Below, in pieces: positions 7,478-15,194 of a stretch of 64,000 nt of DNA. The notes under the pieces were generated by a model. That model searched no databases. It was not told the origin of the DNA and saw only the letters and a program-made list of their open reading frames with translations. Within the stretch, counting starts at the first letter, position 1. Every line of letters begins with the position of its first letter. A program made the translations under genes and the position numbers. Source of the stretch: Alkaliphilus transvaalensis ATCC 700919 (GTDB lineage Bacteria; Bacillota; Clostridia; Peptostreptococcales; Natronincolaceae); NCBI RefSeq assembly GCF_000621485.1, contig NZ_KK211288.1:187063-251062 (forward strand). Direction: 5' to 3'.

Positions 7478-8524
7478 TTACAAAATAATCCCCGACTCCT
7501 CTAATGTAATCATCTCTTTTACCATATAGGTGGCGGCTTCTACAAAATTGAATGCCAATACCGCCCCCGAGCCTTCTCCTAATCTGAGACCTAAGTCAAA
7601 TAATGGTTCTAGGCCCAACAGTTCTAATGCCTGCTTGCCTACTTTTTCTGCCGAAGAGTGGGAGGGAATAAGGTACTGTTTTACCTTCGGCTCTATCTTT
7701 GAAGCTACTAGGGCGGCGGCAGTAGCAATGACACCATCAACCACTATAGGTATGTTGTTGGCAGCAGCAGCCAGCATTACTCCTGCCATTCCTCCAATTT
7801 CAAAACCTCCCACCTTTGCTAGTACATCAACACCATCTTGAGGATTAGGCCTATTGATTTCAAGTGCCCTCTTAATTACTGCCCCCTTATGGCTTAATTT
7901 TTCAACAGGCAAGCCAGCACCTACCCCTACAATCTCCATAGGGTCTAGCCCCCCGATAGCGGAAATAATAGCAGTACTAGCAGTTGTATTAGAGATACCC
8001 ATTTCACCAGTAGCTACCAAATTTTTACCTTTTTTAATTTCTTCAGTTGCTATTTCGATTCCAATTTCTAGTGATTTTACAGCTTCCTCCCTTGTCATGG
8101 CAGGGCCTTTAGCCATATTATCTGTCCCATATCTAATTTTTTTATTGATAACTCCAGAATAGTCTACATCTACGGCTATTCCTATATCTACAACAACAAC
8201 ATCACTTTTTGTCTGCTTTGCAAAGGCACATACACCTGTAACTCCTTTTACAAAGTTTGGGGTCTGTATAGCTGTTATTATTTGAGGATTTGGGGCCACC
8301 CCTTCATGATATACTCCGTGGTCTGCTGCCATAACAATAACTACCTTTTTATCTACATTTGGATAAAGTTCTCCAGTAATTCCAGACAGTTGAATTGCTA
8401 GCTCTTCCAACCGACCTAAGCTGCCAGGTGGTTTTACTAAGGCATCAATTCTTTCTTTTGCCACCTCCATTGTCCTATGATCCAATAAACCAATTTTCTT
8501 TACTGTTTCTTTTAATAGATCCAT
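7478..8524 (-). CDS. cobT: Nicotinate-nucleotide:dimethylbenzimidazole phosphoribosyltransferase
   Basis: A 348-residue protein of typical CobT length. It makes the lower-ligand nucleotide (alpha-ribazole 5'-phosphate) for cobalamin assembly in the cytosol. Recognisable segments are LVKPPGSLGRLEELA near residue 30, the VMAADHGVYHEGVAPNPQ loop, GEMGISNTTAS and the C-terminal LRLGEGSGAVLAF, which contains the likely catalytic glutamate. ATG 8524 has AAGGAGGA upstream. A cobalamin riboswitch with a terminator precedes it, so transcription should fall when cobalamin is plentiful. No other cobalamin genes are in the window. Confidence 0.97.
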   Translation of the reverse strand: MDLLKETVKKIGLLDHRTMEVAKERIDALVKPPGSLGRLEELAIQLSGITGELYPNVDKKVVIVMAADHGVYHEGVAPNPQIITAIQTPNFVKGVTGVCAFAKQTKSDVVVVDIGIAVDVDYSGVINKKIRYGTDNMAKGPAMTREEAVKSLEIGIEIATEEIKKGKNLVATGEMGISNTTASTAIISAIGGLDPMEIVGVGAGLPVEKLSHKGAVIKRALEINRPNPQDGVDVLAKVGGFEIGGMAGVMLAAAANNIPIVVDGVIATAAALVASKIEPKVKQYLIPSHSSAEKVGKQALELLGLEPLFDLGLRLGEGSGAVLAFNFVEAATYMVKEMITLEESGIIL

Positions 8525-8576
8525 TTCTTTTCCTCCTTTTTTGATTGCATATAATCAGTTTGATTATTTTTATAAC

Positions 8577-8674
8577 TGAGGAAATTGCATAATTAATTTT
8601 AAATTTATATTAATTAAAAATGATTTGCATAAACCGTATATAAACTCATAGTTATGTATTATGCAATTTCCTCA
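8577..8674. mobile_element. Small palindromic inverted-repeat element (MITE-like), copy A
   Basis: A 98-bp segment bounded by a perfect 17-bp terminal inverted repeat, TGAGGAAATTGCATAAT (8577-8593) and its complement (8658-8674). No coding capacity. The same termini bound a second copy at 27721-27905. It lies in the leader between the cobalamin riboswitch terminator and cobT, so it would be transcribed as a hairpin. No target duplication is evident here. Confidence 0.65.
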
Positions 8675-8699
8675 ATTACATACTGATGAAAACTGTATA

Positions 8700-8750
8700 C
8701 AAAAATACAAAAAAGCCCATAGTATATTTGTATAATACAAACATACCATG
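8700..8750 (-). terminator. Expression-platform terminator of the cobalamin riboswitch
   Basis: On the minus strand CATGGTATGTTTGTA-TTA-TACAAATATACTATG forms a 15-bp stem with two GT pairs, followed by GGGCTTTTTTG. It sits between the aptamer and cobT. Confidence 0.8.
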
Positions 8751-8781
8751 AACTTTACCATCATTCAGGATTAAACTATGA

Positions 8782-8930
8782 AATATAGGCAGGTCTCCTG
8801 ACTCAGTTTCATCACCCTACATACCTTCCCAGAAGTTCCAGTGGCATTAATGTAGTGCTCCCCTTTACAGTGGTGGGACCGTTGAAGACTTTCACTTCAT
8901 TCCCTATTCTCCCTTATGGGCACCTATATT
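8782..8930 (-). promoter_or_regulatory. Cobalamin riboswitch
   Basis: Minus-strand sequence runs from ATATAGGTGCCC, through AAGGGAGAATAGGGAA, GCCACTGG (the conserved B12-box core) and GGGAAGGT, to GAGTCAGGAGACCTGCC, with a closing ATATAGG/CCTATAT pairing. These are the class-I cobalamin aptamer landmarks. The target is cobT. Confidence 0.95.
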
Positions 8931-8982
8931 TCTCTAATTAAAAATTAAAAAAGTCTCTAATTTTAATTGATTCTAAGTTAAT

Positions 8983-9025
8983 TGATGAAATTGTATAGTA
9001 CCATATTAATTACGGAATTTCCTCA
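8983..9025. repeat. Degenerate short copy of the inverted-repeat element
   Basis: TGATGAAATTGTATAG (8983-8998) and ACGGAATTTCCTCA (9012-9025) resemble the two ends of the 98-bp element at 8577, with most of the interior missing. It looks like a decayed copy with an internal deletion. Confidence 0.4.
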
Positions 9026-9082
9026 ATTCAATATCTAATTCAACTATCATCATAACTTCTTTATAAAACTTAAAAATCCTGC

Positions 9083-10387
9083 TTATGAATTTTCATTTAT
9101 CATAAAAATATTTTTACACCTTGTTTCCTTTACAAGGAAGGTAAATAAATACCCCACTACTGCAAAAATAAAGCAATACATAAAGGCTTTTTGATAAAGC
9201 TGAACAGCCTCTAATGTTCCTCCGTAGGTATCAAATACCCTACCTAAAATAGGTGGCAATACTGCTCCACCAAAGAAGCCCCCGATATTAACAATAGATG
9301 TGGAGATTCCTGCAATAGCAGGGTGATTTACTTCTTTTCCACAAGACCATCCAAGGGTAAAGGCTGCACAAGTGAAACCTAACACAAATAATAGTGGATA
9401 TAGGATACCGATTGGTGGCTTTCCACCCCCCATAAAGACAAGAATTGCCCAACATAAAACATAGATCCCACCAAAAATGATCATTGGTAATTTTCTTAGT
9501 TTCATACTGTCGGATACTTTTCCCACTACGATACTTCCGATAGCCAAACCTAATACCGACACCATTAAATAGTTTGGAGCTACCTCTGGTGCTAAACCAT
9601 ACACATCAACTAAGTAACTATTTCCCCAAGTACCAGTTAGGGATACATGGGCTCCAAAGAAACCTGCAAAAGTGAAGAATCCTGGCCATGTATAAGGATT
9701 AGACAGTGCTTGAATTAAACTCTTCATCAATGGAGGTCTTTCGGCTACTGGTGTTTTTTTAACCGTCCCTTCTATTTCGTCAATGGTTGGTAGTCCCATC
9801 TCTTGAGGAGAGTTTCTAACAATGATGTAGCATAAAATAGCAATGATTATACTGATCACTCCGATGGCGGCAAAAGTGTTTCTCCATGTAAAGTAAGCTA
9901 CCATTAATGCTAATGGCGTTTGGGCCATAATTCCCCCCATATTTCCTACAAAGGAGGTTATTCCAGCCATGGTTGCAAACTCACTTTCCTTAAACCATTG
10001 GGACAGTACCTTTAATATCGCTATAAAAGCCACCGATACACCGATACCAACTAAAAGCCGTCCAAAGAAAACCATAAATAGATTAGGTGCAAGGCCAAAA
10101 ATAATTGATCCTATCCCCGCCATTAAAGTACCTATACTTACTGTTTTTCTAGCTCCCAGAGAATCTGCTAAAATTCCAGATGGAATCTGCATCACCATAT
10201 AAGCATAAAAATAGGTAGAACCAATATTAGCAAAGGTGGTCCCAGTAATTCCAAAGGTATTAACTAGGTCCTCCCTCACAACTCCTATAGCTAAACGGTG
10301 AAAAAATACAATTACATAGGATAAAGCCAATGTTCCCCATACTAGCCAACGATATGACATCATTTTTTTTACTTGACTCTCTTGCAT
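9083..10387 (-). CDS. Major facilitator superfamily transporter
   Basis: A 434-residue protein with about twelve hydrophobic helices. Between helices 2 and 3 is GILADSLGARKTVSIG, the MFS motif-A region, with a matching GKVSDSMKLRKLPMI loop in the second half. Loop 6-7 is charged and cytosolic. Overall it resembles the ACS/sugar-phosphate and organic-anion branches, but substrate cannot be assigned. ATG 10387 has AAGGGAGG upstream. It stands alone; the cobalamin riboswitch downstream belongs to cobT, not to this gene. Confidence 0.88.
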   Translation of the reverse strand: MQESQVKKMMSYRWLVWGTLALSYVIVFFHRLAIGVVREDLVNTFGITGTTFANIGSTYFYAYMVMQIPSGILADSLGARKTVSIGTLMAGIGSIIFGLAPNLFMVFFGRLLVGIGVSVAFIAILKVLSQWFKESEFATMAGITSFVGNMGGIMAQTPLALMVAYFTWRNTFAAIGVISIIIAILCYIIVRNSPQEMGLPTIDEIEGTVKKTPVAERPPLMKSLIQALSNPYTWPGFFTFAGFFGAHVSLTGTWGNSYLVDVYGLAPEVAPNYLMVSVLGLAIGSIVVGKVSDSMKLRKLPMIIFGGIYVLCWAILVFMGGGKPPIGILYPLLFVLGFTCAAFTLGWSCGKEVNHPAIAGISTSIVNIGGFFGGAVLPPILGRVFDTYGGTLEAVQLYQKAFMYCFIFAVVGYLFTFLVKETRCKNIFMINENS

Positions 10388-10694
10388 TTATTCTAGCCTC
10401 CCTTCTATGTTACACTAACATAATTCCTAATATTATATTAGTATTAACAAAGGTAGTCAATATAAAAATAATTCTTTATAAAATATTTATGCAATTTTCA
10501 ATCCAGAAATTTATTTTTTAGAGAGTTGCATAATGCCATAACTAGCATAACCCTGGGATTATATTCCTTTTATGTAAAAATGAATGCTGCATCGTGTATT
10601 GTGTAATGGGTAATTTATTCGAAAACAAAATAATATATATGCCTTATTATGTAATTATAAGTGTCTTTGTAGTTAAAGTGTCTTTGTAGTTAAA
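10388..10694. other. Intergenic stretch without a gene; 17-bp tandem duplication
   Basis: I see no convincing gene here. The unit GTGTCTTTGTAGTTAAA is repeated back to back at 10661-10677 and 10678-10694. Near 10515 a GTTGCATAATG string recalls the ends of the inverted-repeat element but is too short to call. Confidence 0.5.
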
Positions 10695-10737
10695 ATCCCC
10701 CCAAGATTAGTTTATCAGAAAATAATCTTGGGGGGAT
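10688..10737 (-). terminator. Strong hairpin, probable tex terminator
   Basis: ATCCCCCCAAGATTA (10695-10709) and TAATCTTGGGGGGAT (10723-10737) form a perfect 15-bp stem, with TTTT following on the minus strand. Confidence 0.75.
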
Positions 10738-10784
10738 GATTGATCACGATGATTGATTCTACGGTTATTTTATAATTATTGTTG

Positions 10785-10890
10785 TACTTAATTATTGTTA
10801 TTTTTAATATTTTTATTAATTTTTTTATTAATTTTTTTATTGTTTTTTTATTGTTTTTTTACTGTTATTTTTATTGTTATTTTTATTGTT
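10785..10890. repeat. T-rich simple-sequence tract
   Basis: Almost pure repeats of TTATTGTTATTTT and TTTTTTTATTAA just after the tex stop codon on the minus strand. This is low-complexity sequence; any open frame in it is an artefact of composition. Confidence 0.7.
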
Positions 10891-13072
10891 GCACTTGCTT
10901 CATACTTAAAGATATCTTTCCTCTTTCAATATCTAGCCCAATAATTTTAACCTGTACCTCATCTCCAACCGAAACAACATCCATTGGATTTTTTACAAAT
11001 TTATTCGTTAACTCTGATATATGAACAAGTCCATCCTGTTTTACCCCGATATCTACAAAGGCTCCAAAATCCACAACATTTCTTACTGTCCCTGTCATAA
11101 TCATATCTAACTGAAGGTCTTCCATTTTAAGAACATCACTTCTAAAGATTGGTTTTGGCATTTCTTCCCTTGGGTCTCTTCCAGGCTTTTTAATTTCCTG
11201 AACAATATCCTTTAGGGTAGGTAGTCCAACTTCTAGTTCTTCTGCTAGATTCTTTAATTGATCTTCTAACCTTAACGCAAGGCCTTCATTGTACTTTAAT
11301 ATTCTTTCTTCTATATTTCTAAGTTCACCCTTCTTAATGTCCTCTTTATTATATCCTAATTTTTCAACTAGCCTCATGGTTGTATCATAAGATTCTGGAT
11401 GAACAGAAGTATTATCTAAAGGGTTTTTTCCATTAGAAATTCTTAAGAAACCTGCACATTGTTCATAAACCTTAGGCCCTAGTCTTTTTACCTTTTTAAG
11501 TTGACTACGATCTACAAATTTGCCATTTTCTTCTCTAAATTGAACAACGTTCTTTGCTACAGTAGATGAGATCCCTGCAACGTATTGTAGTAGCGAGGGA
11601 GTAGCGGTGTTTAAGTCTACTCCTACAGTGTTTACACAGTCTTCTACAACATTTTTTAGGGTTTCCCCTAACTTGCTTTGATTTAAGTCATGTTGATATT
11701 GACCTACACCAATACTTTTGGGGTCAATTTTAACTAACTCTGCTAAAGGGTCCTGTAATCGGCGACCTATTGATATAGCCCCTCTAATAGATACATCAAT
11801 ATCAGGATATTCTTCTGTAGCCAGTTTTGAAGCTGAGTATACCGATGCTCCTGCCTCACTAACAATAGTATAATAAACCGTTTTTTCGATTTCTTTAAGC
11901 ATTTCCGCCACTAGAAATTCTGTCTCCCTTGAAGCTGTACCATTACCAATAGGAATAATATCTATATCATATTGATCTATTAATTCCTTCATTACTTTTT
12001 TGGCTTCTTCCACCTTGTTTTGAGGGGCATTAGGGTAGATGGTAGTATAGTGGAGAAGCTTACCAGTTTCATCTAAAACAGCTAATTTACATCCTGTTCG
12101 ATAACTAGGATCTATGGCTAACACCCTCACATCTTTTACAGGTGGTATCAATAAGAGGGGCTTTGTGTTCTTACCAAATACTTTAATAGCCTCTTCTTCT
12201 GCCCTTTCGGTTAATATATTTCTAATCTCTCTTTCTATCGATGGCGCTATTAATCGCTTGTAAGAATCTTCAATAGCTTCTTGTAATGCAGTGGTTGTAA
12301 TAGCTTTCTCATTTGTAATAATTTTTTTAGATAAATAAAGAAGAATTTCCTCATCGGGACTAATTAGTTTTATCTTTAATTTTTTCTCTTTTTCTCCTCT
12401 ATTTACTGCTAAAATTCTATGGTTAGCAATTTTATTAACGCCTTCGTTAAAGTCATAATACATTTCATATACAGTTTTTTCTTCAGGGTCTACTGCTGTA
12501 CTATTAATTGTCCCCTTCTGCATATTTAAATCCCTTATTTTTTCTCTATATTCAGCATCATCAGAAATGACTTCAGCAATAATATCCATCGCCCCATTAA
12601 TGGCATCTTCAATAGTATTGACTTCAAGTTCCTCATTAATAAAGGGAGCTGCTAATTCTTCAATTGATCCTTCTAAGATATCTTGTTTGAGCATTAATTC
12701 TGCCAATGGCTCTAGTCCTTTTTCTTTAGCCACTGTTGCCCGGGTTCTTCTTTTTTGTTTATAGGGTCTATAGAGGTCTTCAATCTTTTGTAACACACTA
12801 GCTTCTAATATTTCTTGCTTTAATTCTTCGGTTAATTTCCCCTGTTCTTCTATTAATCGAATAACCTCTTCTTTCCTTGCTTCTAAGTTTCTGAGATATG
12901 TAAGTCTGTCATAAAGGTCCCTTAATATTTCGTCACTTAATCCCCCTGTCATTTCCTTTCTATATCTAGCTATAAAGGGGATTGTGTTCCCTTCATCTAT
13001 TAAACTAATTGTTTGTTGGATCTGATTAGCCTTAATATTAAATTCCTTCGATAACTGGTTAATGATCTTCAT
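10883..13072 (-). CDS. tex: Tex-like RNA-binding transcription accessory protein
   Basis: About 729 residues from ATG 13072, which has AGGGGAG upstream; the open frame extends further with no ribosome site. Order of parts: N-terminal helical region with LIDEGNTIPFIARYRKEMTGG, a YqgF-like RNase H fold (VLAIDPSYRTGCKLAVLDETG), helix-hairpin-helix repeats (SLLQYVAGISSTVAKNVV, LKKVKRLGPKVYEQCAGFL) and a C-terminal S1 domain (GTVRNVVDFGAFVDIGVKQD). Tex binds nucleic acid and is conserved and highly expressed in many bacteria; its exact role is not settled. The C-terminus stops directly after the S1 domain. Confidence 0.96.
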   Translation of the reverse strand: MKIINQLSKEFNIKANQIQQTISLIDEGNTIPFIARYRKEMTGGLSDEILRDLYDRLTYLRNLEARKEEVIRLIEEQGKLTEELKQEILEASVLQKIEDLYRPYKQKRRTRATVAKEKGLEPLAELMLKQDILEGSIEELAAPFINEELEVNTIEDAINGAMDIIAEVISDDAEYREKIRDLNMQKGTINSTAVDPEEKTVYEMYYDFNEGVNKIANHRILAVNRGEKEKKLKIKLISPDEEILLYLSKKIITNEKAITTTALQEAIEDSYKRLIAPSIEREIRNILTERAEEEAIKVFGKNTKPLLLIPPVKDVRVLAIDPSYRTGCKLAVLDETGKLLHYTTIYPNAPQNKVEEAKKVMKELIDQYDIDIIPIGNGTASRETEFLVAEMLKEIEKTVYYTIVSEAGASVYSASKLATEEYPDIDVSIRGAISIGRRLQDPLAELVKIDPKSIGVGQYQHDLNQSKLGETLKNVVEDCVNTVGVDLNTATPSLLQYVAGISSTVAKNVVQFREENGKFVDRSQLKKVKRLGPKVYEQCAGFLRISNGKNPLDNTSVHPESYDTTMRLVEKLGYNKEDIKKGELRNIEERILKYNEGLALRLEDQLKNLAEELEVGLPTLKDIVQEIKKPGRDPREEMPKPIFRSDVLKMEDLQLDMIMTGTVRNVVDFGAFVDIGVKQDGLVHISELTNKFVKNPMDVVSVGDEVQVKIIGLDIERGKISLSMKQVQQ

Positions 13073-13235
13073 CCACACGTCTCCCCTATATTTATATTTT
13101 AGATTTAAAATTTCTTTTTCACAGAATATTATATCATAGCCCCTTACAATTTTAAAATTGCATCCTATTTTTCCACAATTATTTCGAAAGTATACCATTC
13201 ATTATAGTAATGAAATTATTTTGATAAAATTATAG

Positions 13236-13280
13236 TGATGAAATTTCATAAGTAATTTAAGCCTTATATTAATGTAAAAT
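13236..13280. repeat. Degenerate left end of the inverted-repeat element
   Basis: TGATGAAATTTCATAAGTAA followed by TTATATTAATGTAAAAT matches the left 45 bp of the copy at 27721 with several changes. Only one end is recognisable. Confidence 0.4.
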
Positions 13281-13314
13281 AGCCAAGTAAGAATATTACT
13301 TAATTAACATAAAT

Positions 13315-13347
13315 ATACCCAGTAACAGGTCATATGCTACTGGGTAT
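13315..13347 (-). terminator. Hairpin after the first flagellin operon
   Basis: ATACCCAGTA (13315-13324) pairs perfectly with TACTGGGTAT (13338-13347). The T-tail on the minus strand is weak (TTTATG), so it may stabilise the 3' end more than terminate. Confidence 0.5.
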
Positions 13348-13379
13348 TACCAACCATTAACTTTTATTTAGGCCTTTAA

Positions 13380-13844
13380 CTAGCCTTTTTTCCACTTATT
13401 ATCATCATCAAGAATATACTCGTTTAACTGATTTTTCCCATAGGTTAAACCTGTAACTTTCGCTCTTTGTTGTTGAGGGGAAGCAGTTTTAGAAACATCT
13501 TCACCTAACTGTTGCCACCCTTCTAATAGTGGACCTAATACCTTAATTGCTTCTTCAAATTTAACAGAAGATTTATTATTGATACCCTCTGTCATCAGTC
13601 TATTTACAAAAAGATATAGACTTCTTAAGTTTACTGCAATTTCAGATGTTCCCTCTAAAGTAGACATTAACTCTGCCAAAATATCCTTCCCTTTAGCGAT
13701 ATACACCTTTGCTTCCTCTTCGTCCTTCAGCTCTGTTGATTTTGCAGCCTTCTTTAAAGAATCTATCAACTCTTCTAATAGAATAGCCACCAGTTGTGGG
13801 CCGTTGGCAGTAGTAACACGATTGAATAAGTACTCTTTATCCAT
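13380..13844 (-). CDS. fliS: FliS-like flagellin chaperone, second copy
   Basis: A 154-residue, mostly helical protein. Its N-terminal FNRVTTANGPQLVAILLEELID matches the region FliS uses to bind flagellin, and the middle has SEIAVNLRSLYLFVNRLM like the fourth FliS helix. It is longer than the 126-residue FliS at 35566 by a C-terminal tail (LNEYILDDDNKWKKG). ATG 13844 has GGTGGTG upstream and lies 16 bp after the flagellin stop, so it is presumably the dedicated chaperone of that flagellin. Cytoplasmic; keeps flagellin unpolymerised before export. Confidence 0.8.
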   Translation of the reverse strand: MDKEYLFNRVTTANGPQLVAILLEELIDSLKKAAKSTELKDEEEAKVYIAKGKDILAELMSTLEGTSEIAVNLRSLYLFVNRLMTEGINNKSSVKFEEAIKVLGPLLEGWQQLGEDVSKTASPQQQRAKVTGLTYGKNQLNEYILDDDNKWKKG

Positions 13845-13859
13845 AATTAATCACCACCA

Positions 13860-14741
13860 TTAGCTTAATAGCTGTAGAATAGATTGAGGCCTTTGGTTAG
13901 CTTGGGCAAGCATAGCTGTTCCCGCTTGAGTTAAGATATTTAATTTAGTAAATGTAGACATCTCTAAAGCCATATCTACATCTTCAATACGAGATAGGGC
14001 TGCTGTTAAGTTTTCTGCCGTATTGTCAACATTGGCAATGGTATGCTCTAGTCGATTTTGAATGGCACCTAGTTTAGATCTAACTTCTGATACTCGTTTA
14101 ATTGCTTCGTCTAATTTAATAATAGCTTGAGTTGGTTCATTAATGAAATCGACTTTATTCGGTGTAATAATTGTTCCATCTTCATCAACCTCATCACCAA
14201 TCCCTAAAGCAAAGGTATCTAAATTATCAATTGTAAAACTCATATTTTCATTAGCATTTGCACCAATTTGAAGGACTATTTTCTTAGTAGCTGCAATGTC
14301 TGGGTCTGGGTCATTTCCATCTAATGAACCATCAATTAATTTTTTCTCATTGAAATTAGTTGTTTTTACAATATTGTCGATTTCAGCCAACAGTTCATCA
14401 ACCTCATTTTGAATTGTTTGCTTATCCTCATCATTGTATGTACCATTGCTAGCCTGTACTGCCAGTTCCCTCATTCTTTGAAGCATTGCATGGATTTCGT
14501 TCATGGCACCCTCTGCAGTTTGAACAAGGGACACACCATCTAATGAGTTTCTTGAAGCAACGTGTAACCCCTTTGACTGGGCTCTCATTTTTTCTGCAAT
14601 TGCTAAACCTGCAGCATCATCAGAAGCTCTATTAATCCTTTTTCCAGAAGATAGTCTCTCTAAGGTTTTTGCAGTTGCATTAGAGTTCTGGGTTAATAAT
14701 CTATGGGCATTTAAAGCAGGTATGTTATGGTTAATACGCAT
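13860..14741 (-). CDS. hag: Flagellin (first copy)
   Basis: A 293-residue flagellin with the conserved N-terminal D0/D1 ([20 protein letters not shown], then [20 protein letters not shown]) and C-terminal D1/D0 ([20 protein letters not shown], ending [11 protein letters not shown]). The variable centre is short, about residues 140-200, and acidic. It is exported by the flagellar type III system and polymerises into the filament. A sigma-28-type promoter lies at 14915-14889. The second flagellin at 50445 differs mainly in the centre and final residue (Ser here, Arg there). AAGGGGG precedes ATG 14741. Confidence 0.97.
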   Translation of the reverse strand: MRINHNIPALNAHRLLTQNSNATAKTLERLSSGKRINRASDDAAGLAIAEKMRAQSKGLHVASRNSLDGVSLVQTAEGAMNEIHAMLQRMRELAVQASNGTYNDEDKQTIQNEVDELLAEIDNIVKTTNFNEKKLIDGSLDGNDPDPDIAATKKIVLQIGANANENMSFTIDNLDTFALGIGDEVDEDGTIITPNKVDFINEPTQAIIKLDEAIKRVSEVRSKLGAIQNRLEHTIANVDNTAENLTAALSRIEDVDMALEMSTFTKLNILTQAGTAMLAQANQRPQSILQLLS

Positions 14742-14888
14742 TTTGTTTCCCCCTTAAATTAGATTCTTTTTATTTTTACGAAACTACATAACTAAACTAT
14801 AAATTTATAGTTATGGATTATACAATTTCTGTATTTAAAAACTATTTTACAATCACTATGGATATTTCTTATCTATCCTACTTTAATA

Positions 14889-14915
14889 TTATCGACAGAT
14901 GAGCTAAAAACTTTA
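14889..14915 (-). promoter_or_regulatory. Sigma-28 (SigD)-type promoter for the first flagellin
   Basis: Minus strand TAAA (14915-14912), a 16-nt spacer, then TCGATAA (14895-14889), compared with TAAA-N16-CCGATAT. It overlaps the last codon of the FlhB-like gene and leaves a leader of about 140 nt. Confidence 0.7.
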
Positions 14916-15185
14916 CCCTGTCTTCTTACGATCTAACTCTTCCACAAAGATTAGGACCTGAGCCACAATTTCATATAGTTCTTGAGGGATCTCTGTTCCT
15001 ACCTTCAACTGGATAAGTTCCTTAACAAGTTTCTCATTGTGATGAATAGGTATTTCCTTCTCTTCAGCTTTTTCCATGATTTTTTCTGCAACAATGCCTC
15101 GACCTACAGCCGTAATTACGGGGACTTGATCTTTTTCCATGTCATAGCTTAAGGCAACTGCTTGCTTAATTTCTTTATGCTCCAT
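14913..15185 (-). CDS. FlhB C-terminal-domain homologue (YlqH-like)
   Basis: A 90-residue soluble protein matching only the cytosolic C-terminal domain of FlhB/EscU export-gate proteins: AVALSYDMEKDQVPVITAVG at the N-terminus and an IPIHHNEKLVKELIQLKVGTEIP middle. The autocleavage NPTH motif of full-length FlhB is absent. Such stand-alone FlhB2 proteins occur in Bacillus and clostridia (YlqH) and can affect export specificity. It follows the large FliK-like gene by 9 bp in the same direction, and the flagellin promoter overlaps its end. Confidence 0.85.
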   Translation of the reverse strand: MEHKEIKQAVALSYDMEKDQVPVITAVGRGIVAEKIMEKAEEKEIPIHHNEKLVKELIQLKVGTEIPQELYEIVAQVLIFVEELDRKKTG

Positions 15186-15194
15186 AGGCCCCCC

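Noticed and set aside
10779..11024. A Phe/Tyr-rich plus-strand ORF
   Set aside because: It is translated T-rich simple sequence running into antisense tex.
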